Source: Tenacibaculum todarodis (GTDB lineage: Bacteria; Bacteroidota; Bacteroidia; Flavobacteriales; Flavobacteriaceae). Taken from it: DNA of 64,000 bases. Made by a program: the position numbers and the translations under genes. Where the stretch lies: assembly GCF_001889045.1 (NCBI RefSeq), contig NZ_CP018155.1, positions 2,234,001 through 2,298,000 of the forward strand. The letters run 5' to 3'. Shown in pieces: positions 28,020 to 37,265 of this stretch. Position 1 is the first letter of the stretch; the number at the start of each line of letters is the position of its first letter. Below the pieces are notes generated by a model. That model saw only the letters and a program-made list of their open reading frames with translations. It made no database searches and was not told where the DNA came from.

Positions 28020-29357
28020 ATGAATTGGGAACAACTTCTTTCTTTAAAACGTTTTGGCGATACTCAAAAACGAGAACGAATAGCACAAGACGAAACTCGT
28101 TTAGGGTTTGAAGTAGATTTTGATAGAATTATATTTTCATCAGCTTTTAGAAGTTTACAAGATAAAACACAGGTAATTCCACTCTCTAAAACCGATTTTG
28201 TACATACACGTTTAACACATAGTTTAGAAGTTTCCGTTGTTGGAAGAACACTTGGAAGGCGAGTTGGAAAAGTATTGTTAGAACGTCATCCAGAATTAGC
28301 AAAACTAGGTTATACATTCAATGATTTTGGCGCAATTGTAGCTGGTGCTTCAGTAATGCATGATATAGGAAATCCACCTTTTGGGCATTCCGGAGAAAAA
28401 GCAATTGGTGAATATTTTAAAACGGGAAACGGATTAAAATACAAAAACCAACTTACAAATAAAGAGTACCAAGATCTAATAGATTTTGAAGGAAACGCAA
28501 ACGGATTCAAAATTTTAACCGAAAATAGACAAGGTACAGAAGGTGGTTTGCGTTTAAGCTACGCAACCTTAGGCGCGTTTATAAAATACCCAAAAGAGTC
28601 CTTACCAAAAAAACCAACGCATCATATTGTAGATAAAAAATACGGCTTTTTTCAATCAGAAAAAGTAGCCTTTTTAGATCTTACGGAAGACTTAGGTTTA
28701 TTGAAAAAAGAAAGTGACGGAATTTCTTTTTACCGACATCCATTAGCTTATTTAGTAGAAGCAGCAGATGATATTTGCTACACAATTATAGATTTTGAAG
28801 ACGGAATTAATCTTGGTTTAATAGACGAAGAATTTGCTTTAGAATACATGATTAAACTAGTTAAAGACAAAATTGATAGCAATAAATATCATTCACTTCA
28901 ACATAAAAAAGACAGAATAAGTTATTTACGTGCCTTAGCAATTGGCGTGTTAATTAACGAGGCTGTAGCTATATTTTTAGATAATGAAGAAGCCATTTTA
29001 AAAGGTGATTTCGACAAAGGTTTACTAGACAAGTGTAAATACGAAGCCCAAATAAATGACATTATAAAACTTAGTGTTGCCAAAATATATAATTCTAAAG
29101 AAGTTGTAGAAAAAGAGGTTGCAGGTTATAAAATTATAGCCGATTTATTAGATGTTTTTGTAACGGCTTTAAACAATAAGTTTGATGGAAATCAATCTAA
29201 TTACGACAACTTAGTGTTAAATCTATTACCTGAAGAGTATCAAAAAGAGCAAGAAAATTTATACGATAGAATCATGCAAATATGCAGTTATATTGCTGGT
29301 TTATCAGATGGTTTTGCTATTAGATTACACAAAAAATTAATGGGGAATATTATTTAA
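28020..29357 (+). CDS. dgt: Deoxyguanosinetriphosphate triphosphohydrolase (HD domain)
   Basis: 445 residues. Cuts dGTP (and possibly other dNTPs) to the nucleoside and triphosphate. HD-domain metal residues: HTRLTHSLEVS (62-72), VMHDIGNPPFGHSGEKAIGEYF (HD at 114-115), and LVEAADDICYTIIDFEDG with the fourth ligand. The N-terminal RIIFSSAFRSLQDKTQV is diagnostic of dGTPases. Monocistronic with its own terminator. Confidence 0.94.
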   Translation: MNWEQLLSLKRFGDTQKRERIAQDETRLGFEVDFDRIIFSSAFRSLQDKTQVIPLSKTDFVHTRLTHSLEVSVVGRTLGRRVGKVLLERHPELAKLGYTFNDFGAIVAGASVMHDIGNPPFGHSGEKAIGEYFKTGNGLKYKNQLTNKEYQDLIDFEGNANGFKILTENRQGTEGGLRLSYATLGAFIKYPKESLPKKPTHHIVDKKYGFFQSEKVAFLDLTEDLGLLKKESDGISFYRHPLAYLVEAADDICYTIIDFEDGINLGLIDEEFALEYMIKLVKDKIDSNKYHSLQHKKDRISYLRALAIGVLINEAVAIFLDNEEAILKGDFDKGLLDKCKYEAQINDIIKLSVAKIYNSKEVVEKEVAGYKIIADLLDVFVTALNNKFDGNQSNYDNLVLNLLPEEYQKEQENLYDRIMQICSYIAGLSDGFAIRLHKKLMGNII

Positions 29358-29386
29358 AAAAAGAGCTAAATAATTAGCTCTTTTTC
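29358..29386. terminator. Terminator after dgt
   Basis: Perfect 12-base arms AAAAAGAGCTAA/TTAGCTCTTTTT with a 4-base loop, directly after the stop codon. A- and T-runs make it usable from both sides. Confidence 0.92.
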
Positions 29387-29408
29387 TATTAATTCAAATA
29401 AGTTAATA

Positions 29409-29663
29409 CTAGCTTTCTTCCTCCCCGACAGATTCTCCTTGTGTTGTTACAGAACCTGTGCTAGAATTTCCATAGACAGGAGTTTCATTTCTAAGTATAT
29501 CAATAACTCGGGCAAAATTAGCTGAAGTCATATAAGGTGTTTCTTCTCTTTTTCCGTTAAAAAAGGTGAAGTAAAATTTACCTAAATCAATTTTTGGATC
29601 CCAAACCGCTTGATAAGTAGTTATTTTTGTCCATCCTGATGTTCCTTTTGCATGGTGTGGCAT
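29409..29663 (-). CDS. Small hypothetical protein
   Basis: 84 residues, not recognised. The first 60 residues look folded (MPHHAKGTSGWTKITTYQ, GKFYFTFFNGKREE, FARVIDILRNE); the rest is a Gly/Ser/Thr/Glu-rich tail. No signal peptide, no cysteines. It stands alone between the dgt terminator and the DUF3109 gene, whose stop is 108 bases upstream. The ordinary codon pattern makes a real gene likely. Confidence 0.62.
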   Translation of the reverse strand: MPHHAKGTSGWTKITTYQAVWDPKIDLGKFYFTFFNGKREETPYMTSANFARVIDILRNETPVYGNSSTGSVTTQGESVGEEES

Positions 29664-29771
29664 AATATTTAGTTTTATAATTAGAACCCAAAATTATGTA
29701 ATACAAATAGTTAAACATCAATGTAAAACACTGATTTTCAAAAAGGTATTTAACTATTTATGTGGAAGGAA

Positions 29772-30341
29772 TTATCTATTTTGCTTCTCGGCAGTTTTCT
29801 CTAGCTCTAAATACCAATTTTCACCAAACTTTCTAATCAAAGCTTCTTTTAGAAATTTGTAAACAGGTACTTGTAATTCTTTTCCCAACGTACAAGCATC
29901 ATCACAGATATCCCATTTATGATAATTTACAGCAGCAAACTCACTATAATCTTTTACTCGAACCGGATATAAATGGCAAGAAATTGGTTTTTTCCAATCT
30001 ACAATACCTTTATTATAGGCATGTTCTATTCCACACATTGCTGTGTTTTTTTCATCAAAAGTAACATAAGCACACGCTTCTCCATCAATTAATGGCGTTT
30101 CTAACTCACCAAAATCGCTAGTAACCCAAGTACCTTGTTGCTCTATAGCTTCTATTCCTTCAGCTCTTAAAAAAGGTTTAACTTTCGGGTAAATATCTTC
30201 CAATATTTTTGTTTCTTCTTTGTCAAGTGGAGCACCGGCTTCACCCGCTACACAACAAACTCCTTTACAAGCTGATAGATTACAAACAAAATCTTTTTCT
30301 ATGATATCTTCCGATACTATTGTCTTTCCTAGTTGAAACAT
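29772..30341 (-). CDS. DUF3109 family cysteine-rich protein
   Basis: 189 residues with ten cysteines. The N-terminal cluster is VCNLSACKGVCC (C20, C25, C29, C30), followed by GEACAYVTF, AMCGIEH, ISCHLYPVRV and DICDDACTLG. This pattern matches DUF3109, related to YkgJ-type Fe-S or zinc-binding cytoplasmic proteins. Function unknown, metal-cluster binding likely. Promoter: minus-strand TACTTTTG at 30346-30353, divergent from marC. Confidence 0.88.
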   Translation of the reverse strand: MFQLGKTIVSEDIIEKDFVCNLSACKGVCCVAGEAGAPLDKEETKILEDIYPKVKPFLRAEGIEAIEQQGTWVTSDFGELETPLIDGEACAYVTFDEKNTAMCGIEHAYNKGIVDWKKPISCHLYPVRVKDYSEFAAVNYHKWDICDDACTLGKELQVPVYKFLKEALIRKFGENWYLELEKTAEKQNR

Positions 30342-30424
30342 AATGCAAAAGTACAGTTATTTTTACCTTTTATAAACGTATATTAAGATTTCTTAACTAA
30401 TTTTGCGGTATTAAATAAACAACA

Positions 30425-31006
30425 ATGAATTTTAATTTTAAAGAAATTTTTACAGCGTTTATGGTTTTATTTGCTGTAATAGATATTATTGGAAATATTC
30501 CTATTATTATAGATTTACGTAAAAAAGTAGGCCATATTCAATCTGAAAAAGCCTCACTTATCGCTGGTTTTATTATGATAATTTTCCTTTTCTTAGGGCA
30601 AAGTTTACTATCATTAATTGGAGTAGATGTTAATTCTTTTGCAGTAGCAGGTTCTTTTATCCTGTTTTTTATAGCCTTAGAAATGATTTTAGGTATAACA
30701 TTATACAAAGACGATGAAGAAGGCGGAATAACAGCAACTGTTTTCCCTTTAGCCTTTCCATTAATTGCTGGTCCAGGAAGTTTAACAACCTTACTTTCTT
30801 TACGTGCAGAGTTTAATATAGAAAATATAATTATTGCAGTAATATTAAATGTTTTTGTAATTTATATTGTCTTAAAAACCTCTTCAAAAATTGAACGCAT
30901 TATTGGTGCAAATGGAATAAAAATTATTAGAAAAGTATTTGGTGTAATACTTTTAGCAATTGCTGTAAAGTTATTTGCTCATAATATTAAAGAGTTATTT
31001 GCATAA
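30425..31006 (+). CDS. MarC-family integral membrane protein
   Basis: 193 residues, six membrane segments. Starts KEIFTAFMVLFAVIDIIGNIPIIIDLRKK and contains FPLAFPLIAGPGSLTTLLSL, both family hallmarks. Inner membrane; the family was once linked to multiple antibiotic resistance but its transport function is not established. -7 box TAATTTTG at 30398-30405. One base separates its stop from the next ATG, so the two are an operon. Confidence 0.92.
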   Translation: MNFNFKEIFTAFMVLFAVIDIIGNIPIIIDLRKKVGHIQSEKASLIAGFIMIIFLFLGQSLLSLIGVDVNSFAVAGSFILFFIALEMILGITLYKDDEEGGITATVFPLAFPLIAGPGSLTTLLSLRAEFNIENIIIAVILNVFVIYIVLKTSSKIERIIGANGIKIIRKVFGVILLAIAVKLFAHNIKELFA

Positions 31007-31007
31007 T

Positions 31008-31625
31008 ATGAATTTTGATGTTTTAATAATTGGAGGTGGTGTTGCAGGTATGCAATGTGCACTAGTTTTAGGTTCTGCAAAAAACAAATGGTTTGCAGAA
31101 AATAAGACAATTGGTATTATTTTACATCAACGTTCTTCTCATTTACAAAATGCTTTATTTAACAACGTTTTAGGTTTACCTGAGGGAAAGCGAGGAAGCG
31201 AGGTTTTAACCGAAGGAAAACAACAGTTACAAGATGTATATCCACATGTTTTTCAAATTGAAAATGAAAAAGTATGTTCAGTTCAAGATATTAAAGAGGG
31301 TTTTAAAATAACAACCAATAAACAAGCTTATACTGCAACAAATATTGTGGTTGCGTTAAATTACTCTAAACCTTTTGATATTGTTGGATTAAAGCAATAT
31401 ATAGAACCGCATCAAAGAGCCAATCCTCAAAAAGACAGAATTCAATTACGCAATTATAATCACCTTATAAAAAAAGGATTATACGTCTGTGGAACAATAG
31501 CGGGTTGGCGAAGTCAGTTTGCAATTGCAGCAGGAAGTGGCGCAAGTGTAGCCACAGATATTCTAACCGATTGGAACGATGGAAATCATACCAAAATTCA
31601 TGATAAAATAAAAAATCCGATGTAA
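31008..31625 (+). CDS. Short FAD-dependent oxidoreductase-like protein
   Basis: 205 residues from the ATG at 31008, one base after the marC stop; an in-frame start at 30975 would overlap marC. The N-terminus has the FAD Rossmann motif VLIIGGGVAGMQCALVLG and the C-terminus the thioredoxin-reductase-like FAD motif YVCGTIAGWRSQFAIAAGSGASVATDIL. The NAD(P)H domain that normally lies between is missing: about 205 residues against about 310 in thioredoxin reductases. No CxxC active site. It could be a flavoprotein without a pyridine-nucleotide site, or a binding protein. Ends inside the hairpin at 31611-31643. Confidence 0.82.
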   Translation: MNFDVLIIGGGVAGMQCALVLGSAKNKWFAENKTIGIILHQRSSHLQNALFNNVLGLPEGKRGSEVLTEGKQQLQDVYPHVFQIENEKVCSVQDIKEGFKITTNKQAYTATNIVVALNYSKPFDIVGLKQYIEPHQRANPQKDRIQLRNYNHLIKKGLYVCGTIAGWRSQFAIAAGSGASVATDILTDWNDGNHTKIHDKIKNPM

Positions 31626-31646
31626 AATTTACATCGGATTTTTTTA
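31611..31646. terminator. Bidirectional terminator between the flavoprotein gene and glmS
   Basis: Long stem AATCCGATGTAAA/TTTACATCGGATT with flanking A- and T-runs. The stop codon of the flavoprotein gene lies within the stem. Confidence 0.9.
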
Positions 31647-31665
31647 TATTTAAAATGATTGAAAT

Positions 31666-33522
31666 TTATTCAACCGTAACAGCTTTCGCTAAATTTCTAG
31701 GCTGATCAACATCTTTTTCTAAGAATACCGCTATATGATAAGATAATAACTGTAATGGTATTGTAGTTAACAAAGGAGTTAAAGCTTCTTCTGTTTCTGG
31801 AATTTCAATTACATGATCTGCAATCTTTTTAACCTCAGTATCACCTTCAGTAACAATTGCAATAATTTTTCCGCTACGCGCTTTTATTTCTTGAATATTA
31901 CTTACTACTTTTTCGTAATGACCTTTATTAGTTGCAATTACAAAAATTGGCATGTTTTCATCAATTAAAGCAATTGGTCCGTGTTTCATCTCCGCAGCAG
32001 GATAACCTTCTGCATGGATATAAGAAATCTCTTTTAATTTTAATGCGCCTTCTAAAGCTACCGGAAAATTAAAACCACGCCCTAAATATAAACAGTTAGT
32101 AGCATCTTTATAGACTCTAGCAATTTCCTGTACTTTTTTATCTATTTTTAATAACTCTTCTACTTTTCCAGGAATTAACTGCATTCTTTGTAAATACGTA
32201 TGAAATACATTCTTAGATAAAGTACCTTTTTCTTCTCCTAATTTCAAAGCAATTAAAGATAAAACAGTTATCTGTGTTGTAAATGCTTTAGTAGATGCCA
32301 CACCAATTTCTGGACCTGCATGTGTATATGCACCTGCATGTGTTTCTCTTGCAATTGAAGATCCTACAACATTACAAACGCCAAAAACAAATGCGCCTTT
32401 AGATTTTGCTAATTTGATAGCTGCTAAAGTATCCGCAGTTTCTCCAGATTGAGAGATAGCAATTACTACATCTTTTGAAGTTATAATTGGATTTCGATAT
32501 CTAAATTCAGAAGCATATTCAACTTCAACAGGAATACGAGCCATATCTTCAAAAAGGTATTCTCCAACTAAACCTGCATGCCAAGATGTACCACAAGCAA
32601 TAATTATAATTCTGTCAGCATTTAAAAACTTTTGAAGATTATCATCTACTCCTGACATTCTAATAATACCTTCATCAGCTAACATACGACCTCTATAAGT
32701 GTCTGTAATTGCCTTTGGCTGTTCATAAATTTCTTTAAGCATAAAGTGATCGTAACCACCTTTTTCTATTTGCTCTAAGCTCATTTGAAGTTCTTGAATG
32801 GTAGCGTCTACTATTTTATCATTCTTAATCTGACGAACACGTACTTCTTTTCCTATTTTAATAATAGCTAATTCACCATCTTCTAGATAAATAGCTTCTT
32901 TAGTGTATTCTATAAAAGGAGACGCATCAGAAGCTACAAAAAATTCTTTATTATCTTTACCAACTCCAATTGCAATTGGACTACCAAGACGAGCTACTAC
33001 AATTTCATTAGGCTTAGTTTTGTCAAAAACAGCAATTGCATAAGCTCCAATAACATTCGTTAATGCTATTTGTACAGCTTTACCTAGTTTACATTTTTCG
33101 TTCTTTTTAACTTCTTCAATAAGGTTTATTAAAACCTCTGTATCTGTATCACTATGAAATTTATAACCTCTATTAATTAATTCTTGCTTAATAGTGTCAT
33201 AATTTTCTATAATTCCGTTATGAACAATAACTAAATCTCCAGATTGAGAAAAATGTGGGTGAGAATTTACATCATTTGGAACACCATGTGTTGCCCAACG
33301 AGTATGTCCAATACCAATTTTACCAAGTTTTCTTTCTTCTTCTTTATTGGTGATTAGCTCTAAGTCAGAAACTTTTCCTTTAGTTTTTGACATTCTCATT
33401 TCCTCTCCGTCATATAGCATAACACCAGAACTATCATAACCTCTATATTCTAGACGTTTTAATCCGTTTATTACAATAGGATAAGCATCTCTAAAGCCAA
33501 TATAACCTGTAATTCCACACAT
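31666..33522 (-). CDS. glmS: Glutamine-fructose-6-phosphate aminotransferase
   Basis: 618 residues. Makes glucosamine-6-phosphate, entry to peptidoglycan and LPS precursors. The N-terminal glutaminase has Cys2 as nucleophile (MCGITGYIG), with GIGHTRWATHG and NGIIENY. The C-terminal half carries two SIS sugar-phosphate isomerase domains: IACGTSWHAGLVGEYLFE, AISQSGETADTLAA and AEGYPAAEMKHGPIALI. Full length. Followed on the same strand, upstream, by the DUF4270 gene 23 bases away, so probably co-transcribed. Confidence 0.97.
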   Translation of the reverse strand: MCGITGYIGFRDAYPIVINGLKRLEYRGYDSSGVMLYDGEEMRMSKTKGKVSDLELITNKEEERKLGKIGIGHTRWATHGVPNDVNSHPHFSQSGDLVIVHNGIIENYDTIKQELINRGYKFHSDTDTEVLINLIEEVKKNEKCKLGKAVQIALTNVIGAYAIAVFDKTKPNEIVVARLGSPIAIGVGKDNKEFFVASDASPFIEYTKEAIYLEDGELAIIKIGKEVRVRQIKNDKIVDATIQELQMSLEQIEKGGYDHFMLKEIYEQPKAITDTYRGRMLADEGIIRMSGVDDNLQKFLNADRIIIIACGTSWHAGLVGEYLFEDMARIPVEVEYASEFRYRNPIITSKDVVIAISQSGETADTLAAIKLAKSKGAFVFGVCNVVGSSIARETHAGAYTHAGPEIGVASTKAFTTQITVLSLIALKLGEEKGTLSKNVFHTYLQRMQLIPGKVEELLKIDKKVQEIARVYKDATNCLYLGRGFNFPVALEGALKLKEISYIHAEGYPAAEMKHGPIALIDENMPIFVIATNKGHYEKVVSNIQEIKARSGKIIAIVTEGDTEVKKIADHVIEIPETEEALTPLLTTIPLQLLSYHIAVFLEKDVDQPRNLAKAVTVE

Positions 33523-33545
33523 AACAATTAGGTTTTTTTAATAAG

Positions 33546-35087
33546 TTATTTTTTTACTGAATATGATATTTTTAATTGCGCTTTTCTAGCAGTATTTGAA
33601 GAAGTATTACTGTGAAGCACAATTCCTCTTGGATTCCAGTTAAATGAATCTACAATTGTATCAATAGTACTATTTGGTAAATCTGTTGCATTATAAACCT
33701 TTAAGCCTAAGGCAGGGTTATAAGAAGATTCTCCAGATAATAAATCAGAGATATAATCAGTTATTCTAAAGTGGTATCTATCTTTTGCGTTGGTTTCGTC
33801 TGTTAATAATTGACCACCAAAAACCGTTGATCCTTCAGAAATTACATCTTTTATAAGGCTAGGATTACCATCTTCATTTTTATATAAAAATAAACTTAAA
33901 GGAACGTGAGTTGTGTCTTTAGATTGGTCTATATAAAAAACTAAAGAAGCATCGTTAATTAACCAATCTTGACTTCTTAAATCTTGCAATTCTGTTCCTT
34001 GTAAAATATCAATGTTAGCCATTGTTCCTGCTGTACCTTGAACTACAAAGTTACCTGCTGAAGGAGCACTACCCGCAGTAGGCTTATAAATACTATTTGT
34101 AACACCACTTAAAGGAAAAGAATTATTTTTAGTAATTGTATCTATTACTGATCCATTTGCTAAAACAGTATTTGTATAAAAAATATCTATTACCGGTGAT
34201 CCTGTAGAAAAATTAAAAGGAACTAAAGAACCATCTGCTCCAGAAGCTTCAATTATTAAACCTCTAAAATAATTTTGAAATGCTTGTAGTGACTCAAAAT
34301 CCGTTGTTTCATATTTATCTAAAAACAAGGTTTTTATTTTGTCATTATCAAGCGGAATAGCCATAAAAGGGGCCGAATTAGCAATTTTTAAACTGTCGGT
34401 AAAAGTATTACCATTACTTAAATGTCTGTTAAAATAGTATACTGTATCTTTTTTACCATAATTTAAGTCAGCTAAAGGATACGTTTGAGGAACAGTAAAA
34501 GAAAAGTTTGCATCTTCATTTAACTCATTTCCTTTAGAATAAACTGCGTCAGATAAATAAGTGTTTTGTTGTGTAGGGTTTGCTGGATTCAATGTATTTA
34601 AAAAAGTTAAATTTCTATACACTTTTACTGCAACTGGTATTGTAGGATCACCTAAAATTGAATCAATTCTAAAGCTATTTCCATCACTTGTTTCAGCATT
34701 AACCGTGTTAGTAGATTGATATGGTAATCGGATTAAAACCTTATCCATTTTAGTTACAACGGTAGTATCTGCACCATACGTATTTTCAACAACTTTTAAA
34801 TCAGCTAGCAAACCAACTTGAGAAACAATAGAAGCTTCAATAGTTTTAAAATCATCGCTTTTATAAACACCTAAAAGGTATTCTCCTAAGTTTACACTTA
34901 TACCTCCATCTGCTCTAACAGCAGCAATATCAACTGGAGAAATTGTAATATCTAACAAAGTGTCTTTAGTTTCAAAAACTCCATTGTTTATTACTGAAGA
35001 ACCAATATCTGTAAAATCTTTTTCACAAGAAATAACACCGAATAAAAATAGTAGGAAAGCTCCTACATAAGCACTTTTTTTAATCAT
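33546..35087 (-). CDS. DUF4270 lipoprotein
   Basis: 513 residues. Lipobox FGVISC with lipidated Cys21, then acidic EKDFTDIGSS. The body is beta-rich with repeated Asp/Asn/Thr segments (DTLLDITISPVDIAAVRADGG near the start; YHFRITDYISDLLSGE and GLKVYNATDLPNS near the end). The family is confined to Bacteroidetes, surface-exposed or periplasmic, function unknown. Between glmS and the glycogen-synthase-like gene, a conserved order in flavobacteria. Confidence 0.88.
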   Translation of the reverse strand: MIKKSAYVGAFLLFLFGVISCEKDFTDIGSSVINNGVFETKDTLLDITISPVDIAAVRADGGISVNLGEYLLGVYKSDDFKTIEASIVSQVGLLADLKVVENTYGADTTVVTKMDKVLIRLPYQSTNTVNAETSDGNSFRIDSILGDPTIPVAVKVYRNLTFLNTLNPANPTQQNTYLSDAVYSKGNELNEDANFSFTVPQTYPLADLNYGKKDTVYYFNRHLSNGNTFTDSLKIANSAPFMAIPLDNDKIKTLFLDKYETTDFESLQAFQNYFRGLIIEASGADGSLVPFNFSTGSPVIDIFYTNTVLANGSVIDTITKNNSFPLSGVTNSIYKPTAGSAPSAGNFVVQGTAGTMANIDILQGTELQDLRSQDWLINDASLVFYIDQSKDTTHVPLSLFLYKNEDGNPSLIKDVISEGSTVFGGQLLTDETNAKDRYHFRITDYISDLLSGESSYNPALGLKVYNATDLPNSTIDTIVDSFNWNPRGIVLHSNTSSNTARKAQLKISYSVKK

Positions 35088-35098
35088 CGTAAAATGAA

Positions 35099-35920
35099 CT
35101 AATCGTTTAAATTTTCTAAAACTTTTTCTGAGTAAAACTCTAAATATGCCTCTGTAATATCTTCGTCTTTTTGAAAGTCTAAAACTACTGTATCAGATTT
35201 TTCAATAAATTCTGTTATTTCTTCAGATAAATCATCACTACCTTTAATAATAGCATCAGAATTTTCTATGGCACTTTTTAAAATATTGGTATGGTTTGGT
35301 GTTTCTATAGTTTTAACTTTAGCTTCGTCTAAGTTATCAAAACGGACTTTATCTGCCATTTCACTATCTAATTCACCTTCAAAACCACTATTATATAGCG
35401 AAGTTACAATCTTGCTTTCGGTAAACAATGGTTCTTCCTTATAAAATTCTCTTAAATAAAGCGGAAGCAAAGAAGCCATCCAACCATGAATATGAATAAT
35501 ATCTGGAGCCCAATTTAATTTTTTAACTGTTTCAACAACACCTTTTGCAAAGAAAATCATGCGTTCGTCATTGTCGTCAAAAAGTTCTTCATCTTCATCA
35601 GAATATACAGCTTTACGCTTAAAATATTCTTCATTATCAATAAAGTAAACCTGCATTCTTTCCTTAGGAATTGAAGCAACTTTTATAATCAAAGGCATAT
35701 CCATATCATTGATTATCAAATTCATACCAGACAAACGAATAACTTCGTGTAATTGATGTCTTCTTTCGTTAATTACACCAAAACGTGGCATAAAAATACG
35801 GGTTTGAACTCCTTTAGAGTGTGCTTTCTTTGCAACGTTAAATGCGGTTGATGATAACTCGGTTTCTGGTAAGTAAGGAACTACTTCCGACGAAACATAT
35901 AATATTCTTTTGTCCTTCAT
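35099..35920 (-). CDS. Glycogen/starch synthase-like protein, N-terminal (GT5) domain only
   Basis: 273 residues from the ATG at 35920; an ATG at 35971 lies upstream of the promoter -7 box (minus TATTTTTG, 35949-35956) and can be excluded. It has the N-terminal GT5 domain: RILYVSSEVVPYLPETELSSTAFNVAKKAHSKG, RIFMPRFGVINERRH, PDIIHIHGWMASLLPLYLREF. The C-terminal GT-B domain with the ADP-glucose site is absent; glycogen synthases have about 470 residues. The KxGG loop is replaced by a PETELSST sequence. A catalytic role is therefore doubtful. The DUF4270 gene follows 12 bases after the stop, so no frameshifted second half exists here. Confidence 0.85.
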   Translation of the reverse strand: MKDKRILYVSSEVVPYLPETELSSTAFNVAKKAHSKGVQTRIFMPRFGVINERRHQLHEVIRLSGMNLIINDMDMPLIIKVASIPKERMQVYFIDNEEYFKRKAVYSDEDEELFDDNDERMIFFAKGVVETVKKLNWAPDIIHIHGWMASLLPLYLREFYKEEPLFTESKIVTSLYNSGFEGELDSEMADKVRFDNLDEAKVKTIETPNHTNILKSAIENSDAIIKGSDDLSEEITEFIEKSDTVVLDFQKDEDITEAYLEFYSEKVLENLND

Positions 35921-35948
35921 TAAATCAATCTCTTTAAAATTACGAGTG

Positions 35949-35996
35949 CAAAAATACGAAAATATATGCAAAAATCATGTTAAAATGCTAATTTCG
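35949..35996. promoter_or_regulatory. Divergent -7 elements for the GT5-like gene and panC
   Basis: Minus strand TATTTTTG (35949-35956) and plus strand TAATTTCG (35989-35996, one mismatch). Their positions decide the starts chosen for both genes (35920 and 36019). Confidence 0.6.
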
Positions 35997-36018
35997 CATG
36001 TATTCCAATTTACATCCA

Positions 36019-36864
36019 ATGAGAAAATTTGATAAAAAATCTGAATTAAAAAAATATCTATCAACACTTAAAAATGATAAAAAAACCATTGGTTTTGTTC
36101 CCACAATGGGCGCGTTACATCAAGGACATTTATCACTTGTAAAAAATGCTCAAGAGAAGAATGACATAACAGTTGTTAGCATTTTTGTAAACCCTACACA
36201 GTTTGATAACAAAGAAGATTTGGTTAAATACCCTAAAACTTTAGAAAATGATATTCAACTTTTAGAAAGTGTAAATTGTGATGTATTATTCTCACCTTCG
36301 GTAGAAGAAATTTACGCAGAAAACATTAGTTCTGAACGTTTTGATTTTGACGGATTAGAACACCAAATGGAAGGTAAATTTAGAGATGGTCATTTTGATG
36401 GCGTTGGTACAATTGTAAAGACCTTGTTTGAAATTGTAGCGCCAGATACTGCTTATTTTGGCAAAAAAGATTTTCAGCAACTACAAATCATCAAGAAAAT
36501 GGTGGAAAAACACACAATACCTTTAAAAATTAAAGGATGCGATATTTTTAGAGAAGAAGATGGTTTGGCAATGAGTTCTAGAAACGCTCGTTTAACAAAA
36601 GAATACAGAGAAGCAGCACCATTTATCTATAAAACGCTTAAAAAAGCAAAGAAAAAATTTGGCACAAAAAGTGCAGATAAAGTTACTAAATGGGTAGAAA
36701 AGAAGTTTAAAAAACACCCATTATTAGAATTGGAGTATTTTACCATTGCAAACGAAAAAACGTTAGAAACCGTTAATAAAAAAGAACCAAAACAAAAATA
36801 CAGAGCATTTATTGCCGTTTTTGCTGGGGAAATTAGATTAATAGATAACATTCGTTTAAAATAA
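36019..36864 (+). CDS. panC: Pantothenate synthetase
   Basis: 281 residues from the ATG at 36019. The ATG at 35998 sits directly on the -7 box and would add seven residues not typical of the family. Joins pantoate and beta-alanine with ATP. Motifs: GFVPTMGALHQGHLSLV (HxGH), FVNPTQF, YFGKKDFQQLQII and MSSRNARL, the equivalent of KMSKS. Upstream of panD, whose product supplies beta-alanine. Confidence 0.95.
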   Translation: MRKFDKKSELKKYLSTLKNDKKTIGFVPTMGALHQGHLSLVKNAQEKNDITVVSIFVNPTQFDNKEDLVKYPKTLENDIQLLESVNCDVLFSPSVEEIYAENISSERFDFDGLEHQMEGKFRDGHFDGVGTIVKTLFEIVAPDTAYFGKKDFQQLQIIKKMVEKHTIPLKIKGCDIFREEDGLAMSSRNARLTKEYREAAPFIYKTLKKAKKKFGTKSADKVTKWVEKKFKKHPLLELEYFTIANEKTLETVNKKEPKQKYRAFIAVFAGEIRLIDNIRLK

Positions 36865-36900
36865 AACAGTTCAAAAACAAATCATTAACCATTAAAAAAC

Positions 36901-36908
36901 TATTTTTG
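36901..36908 (+). promoter_or_regulatory. -7 element immediately before panD
   Basis: TATTTTTG ends 4 bases before the panD ATG. If used, transcription would begin at or next to the start codon. Confidence 0.5.
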
Positions 36909-36912
36909 CAGT

Positions 36913-37263
36913 ATGTTAGTACAAGTTGTAAAATCTAAAATTCACCGTGTAAAAGTTACAGGTGCCGATTTAAATTATATAGGAAGCATTACCATTGACG
37001 AAGATTTAATGGACGCAGCCAACATTATAGAAGGAGAACGCGTTCAAATTGTAAACAACAATAATGGAGAACGTTTAGAAACCTATGCAATTCCAGGACC
37101 AAGAGGAAGCGGAGAAATAACATTAAACGGAGCCGCTGCAAGAAAAGTTGCAAAAGGAGACGTTTTAATCTTAATTGTTTACGGATTTTTAGAATTAGAA
37201 GAAGCTAAAAAGTTTAAACCTTCATTAGTTTTTCCTAACGAAAAAGATAATACACTTACATAG
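36913..37263 (+). CDS. panD: Aspartate 1-decarboxylase proenzyme
   Basis: 116 residues. Makes beta-alanine for pantothenate. The self-cleavage site is Gly24-Ser25 in [11 protein letters not shown], generating the pyruvoyl group on Ser25; Lys9 and Tyr22 are present. Other conserved parts: [27 protein letters not shown] (Tyr58 region) and [11 protein letters not shown]. Lies 48 bases after panC and 2 bases before the flippase-like gene. Confidence 0.97.
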   Translation: MLVQVVKSKIHRVKVTGADLNYIGSITIDEDLMDAANIIEGERVQIVNNNNGERLETYAIPGPRGSGEITLNGAAARKVAKGDVLILIVYGFLELEEAKKFKPSLVFPNEKDNTLT

Positions 37264-37265
37264 TT

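Noticed and set aside
35099..35971. Glycogen synthase truncated by a frameshift
   Set aside because: The next gene starts 12 bases after the stop and no second-half sequence is seen in any frame, so a natural short protein is more likely.
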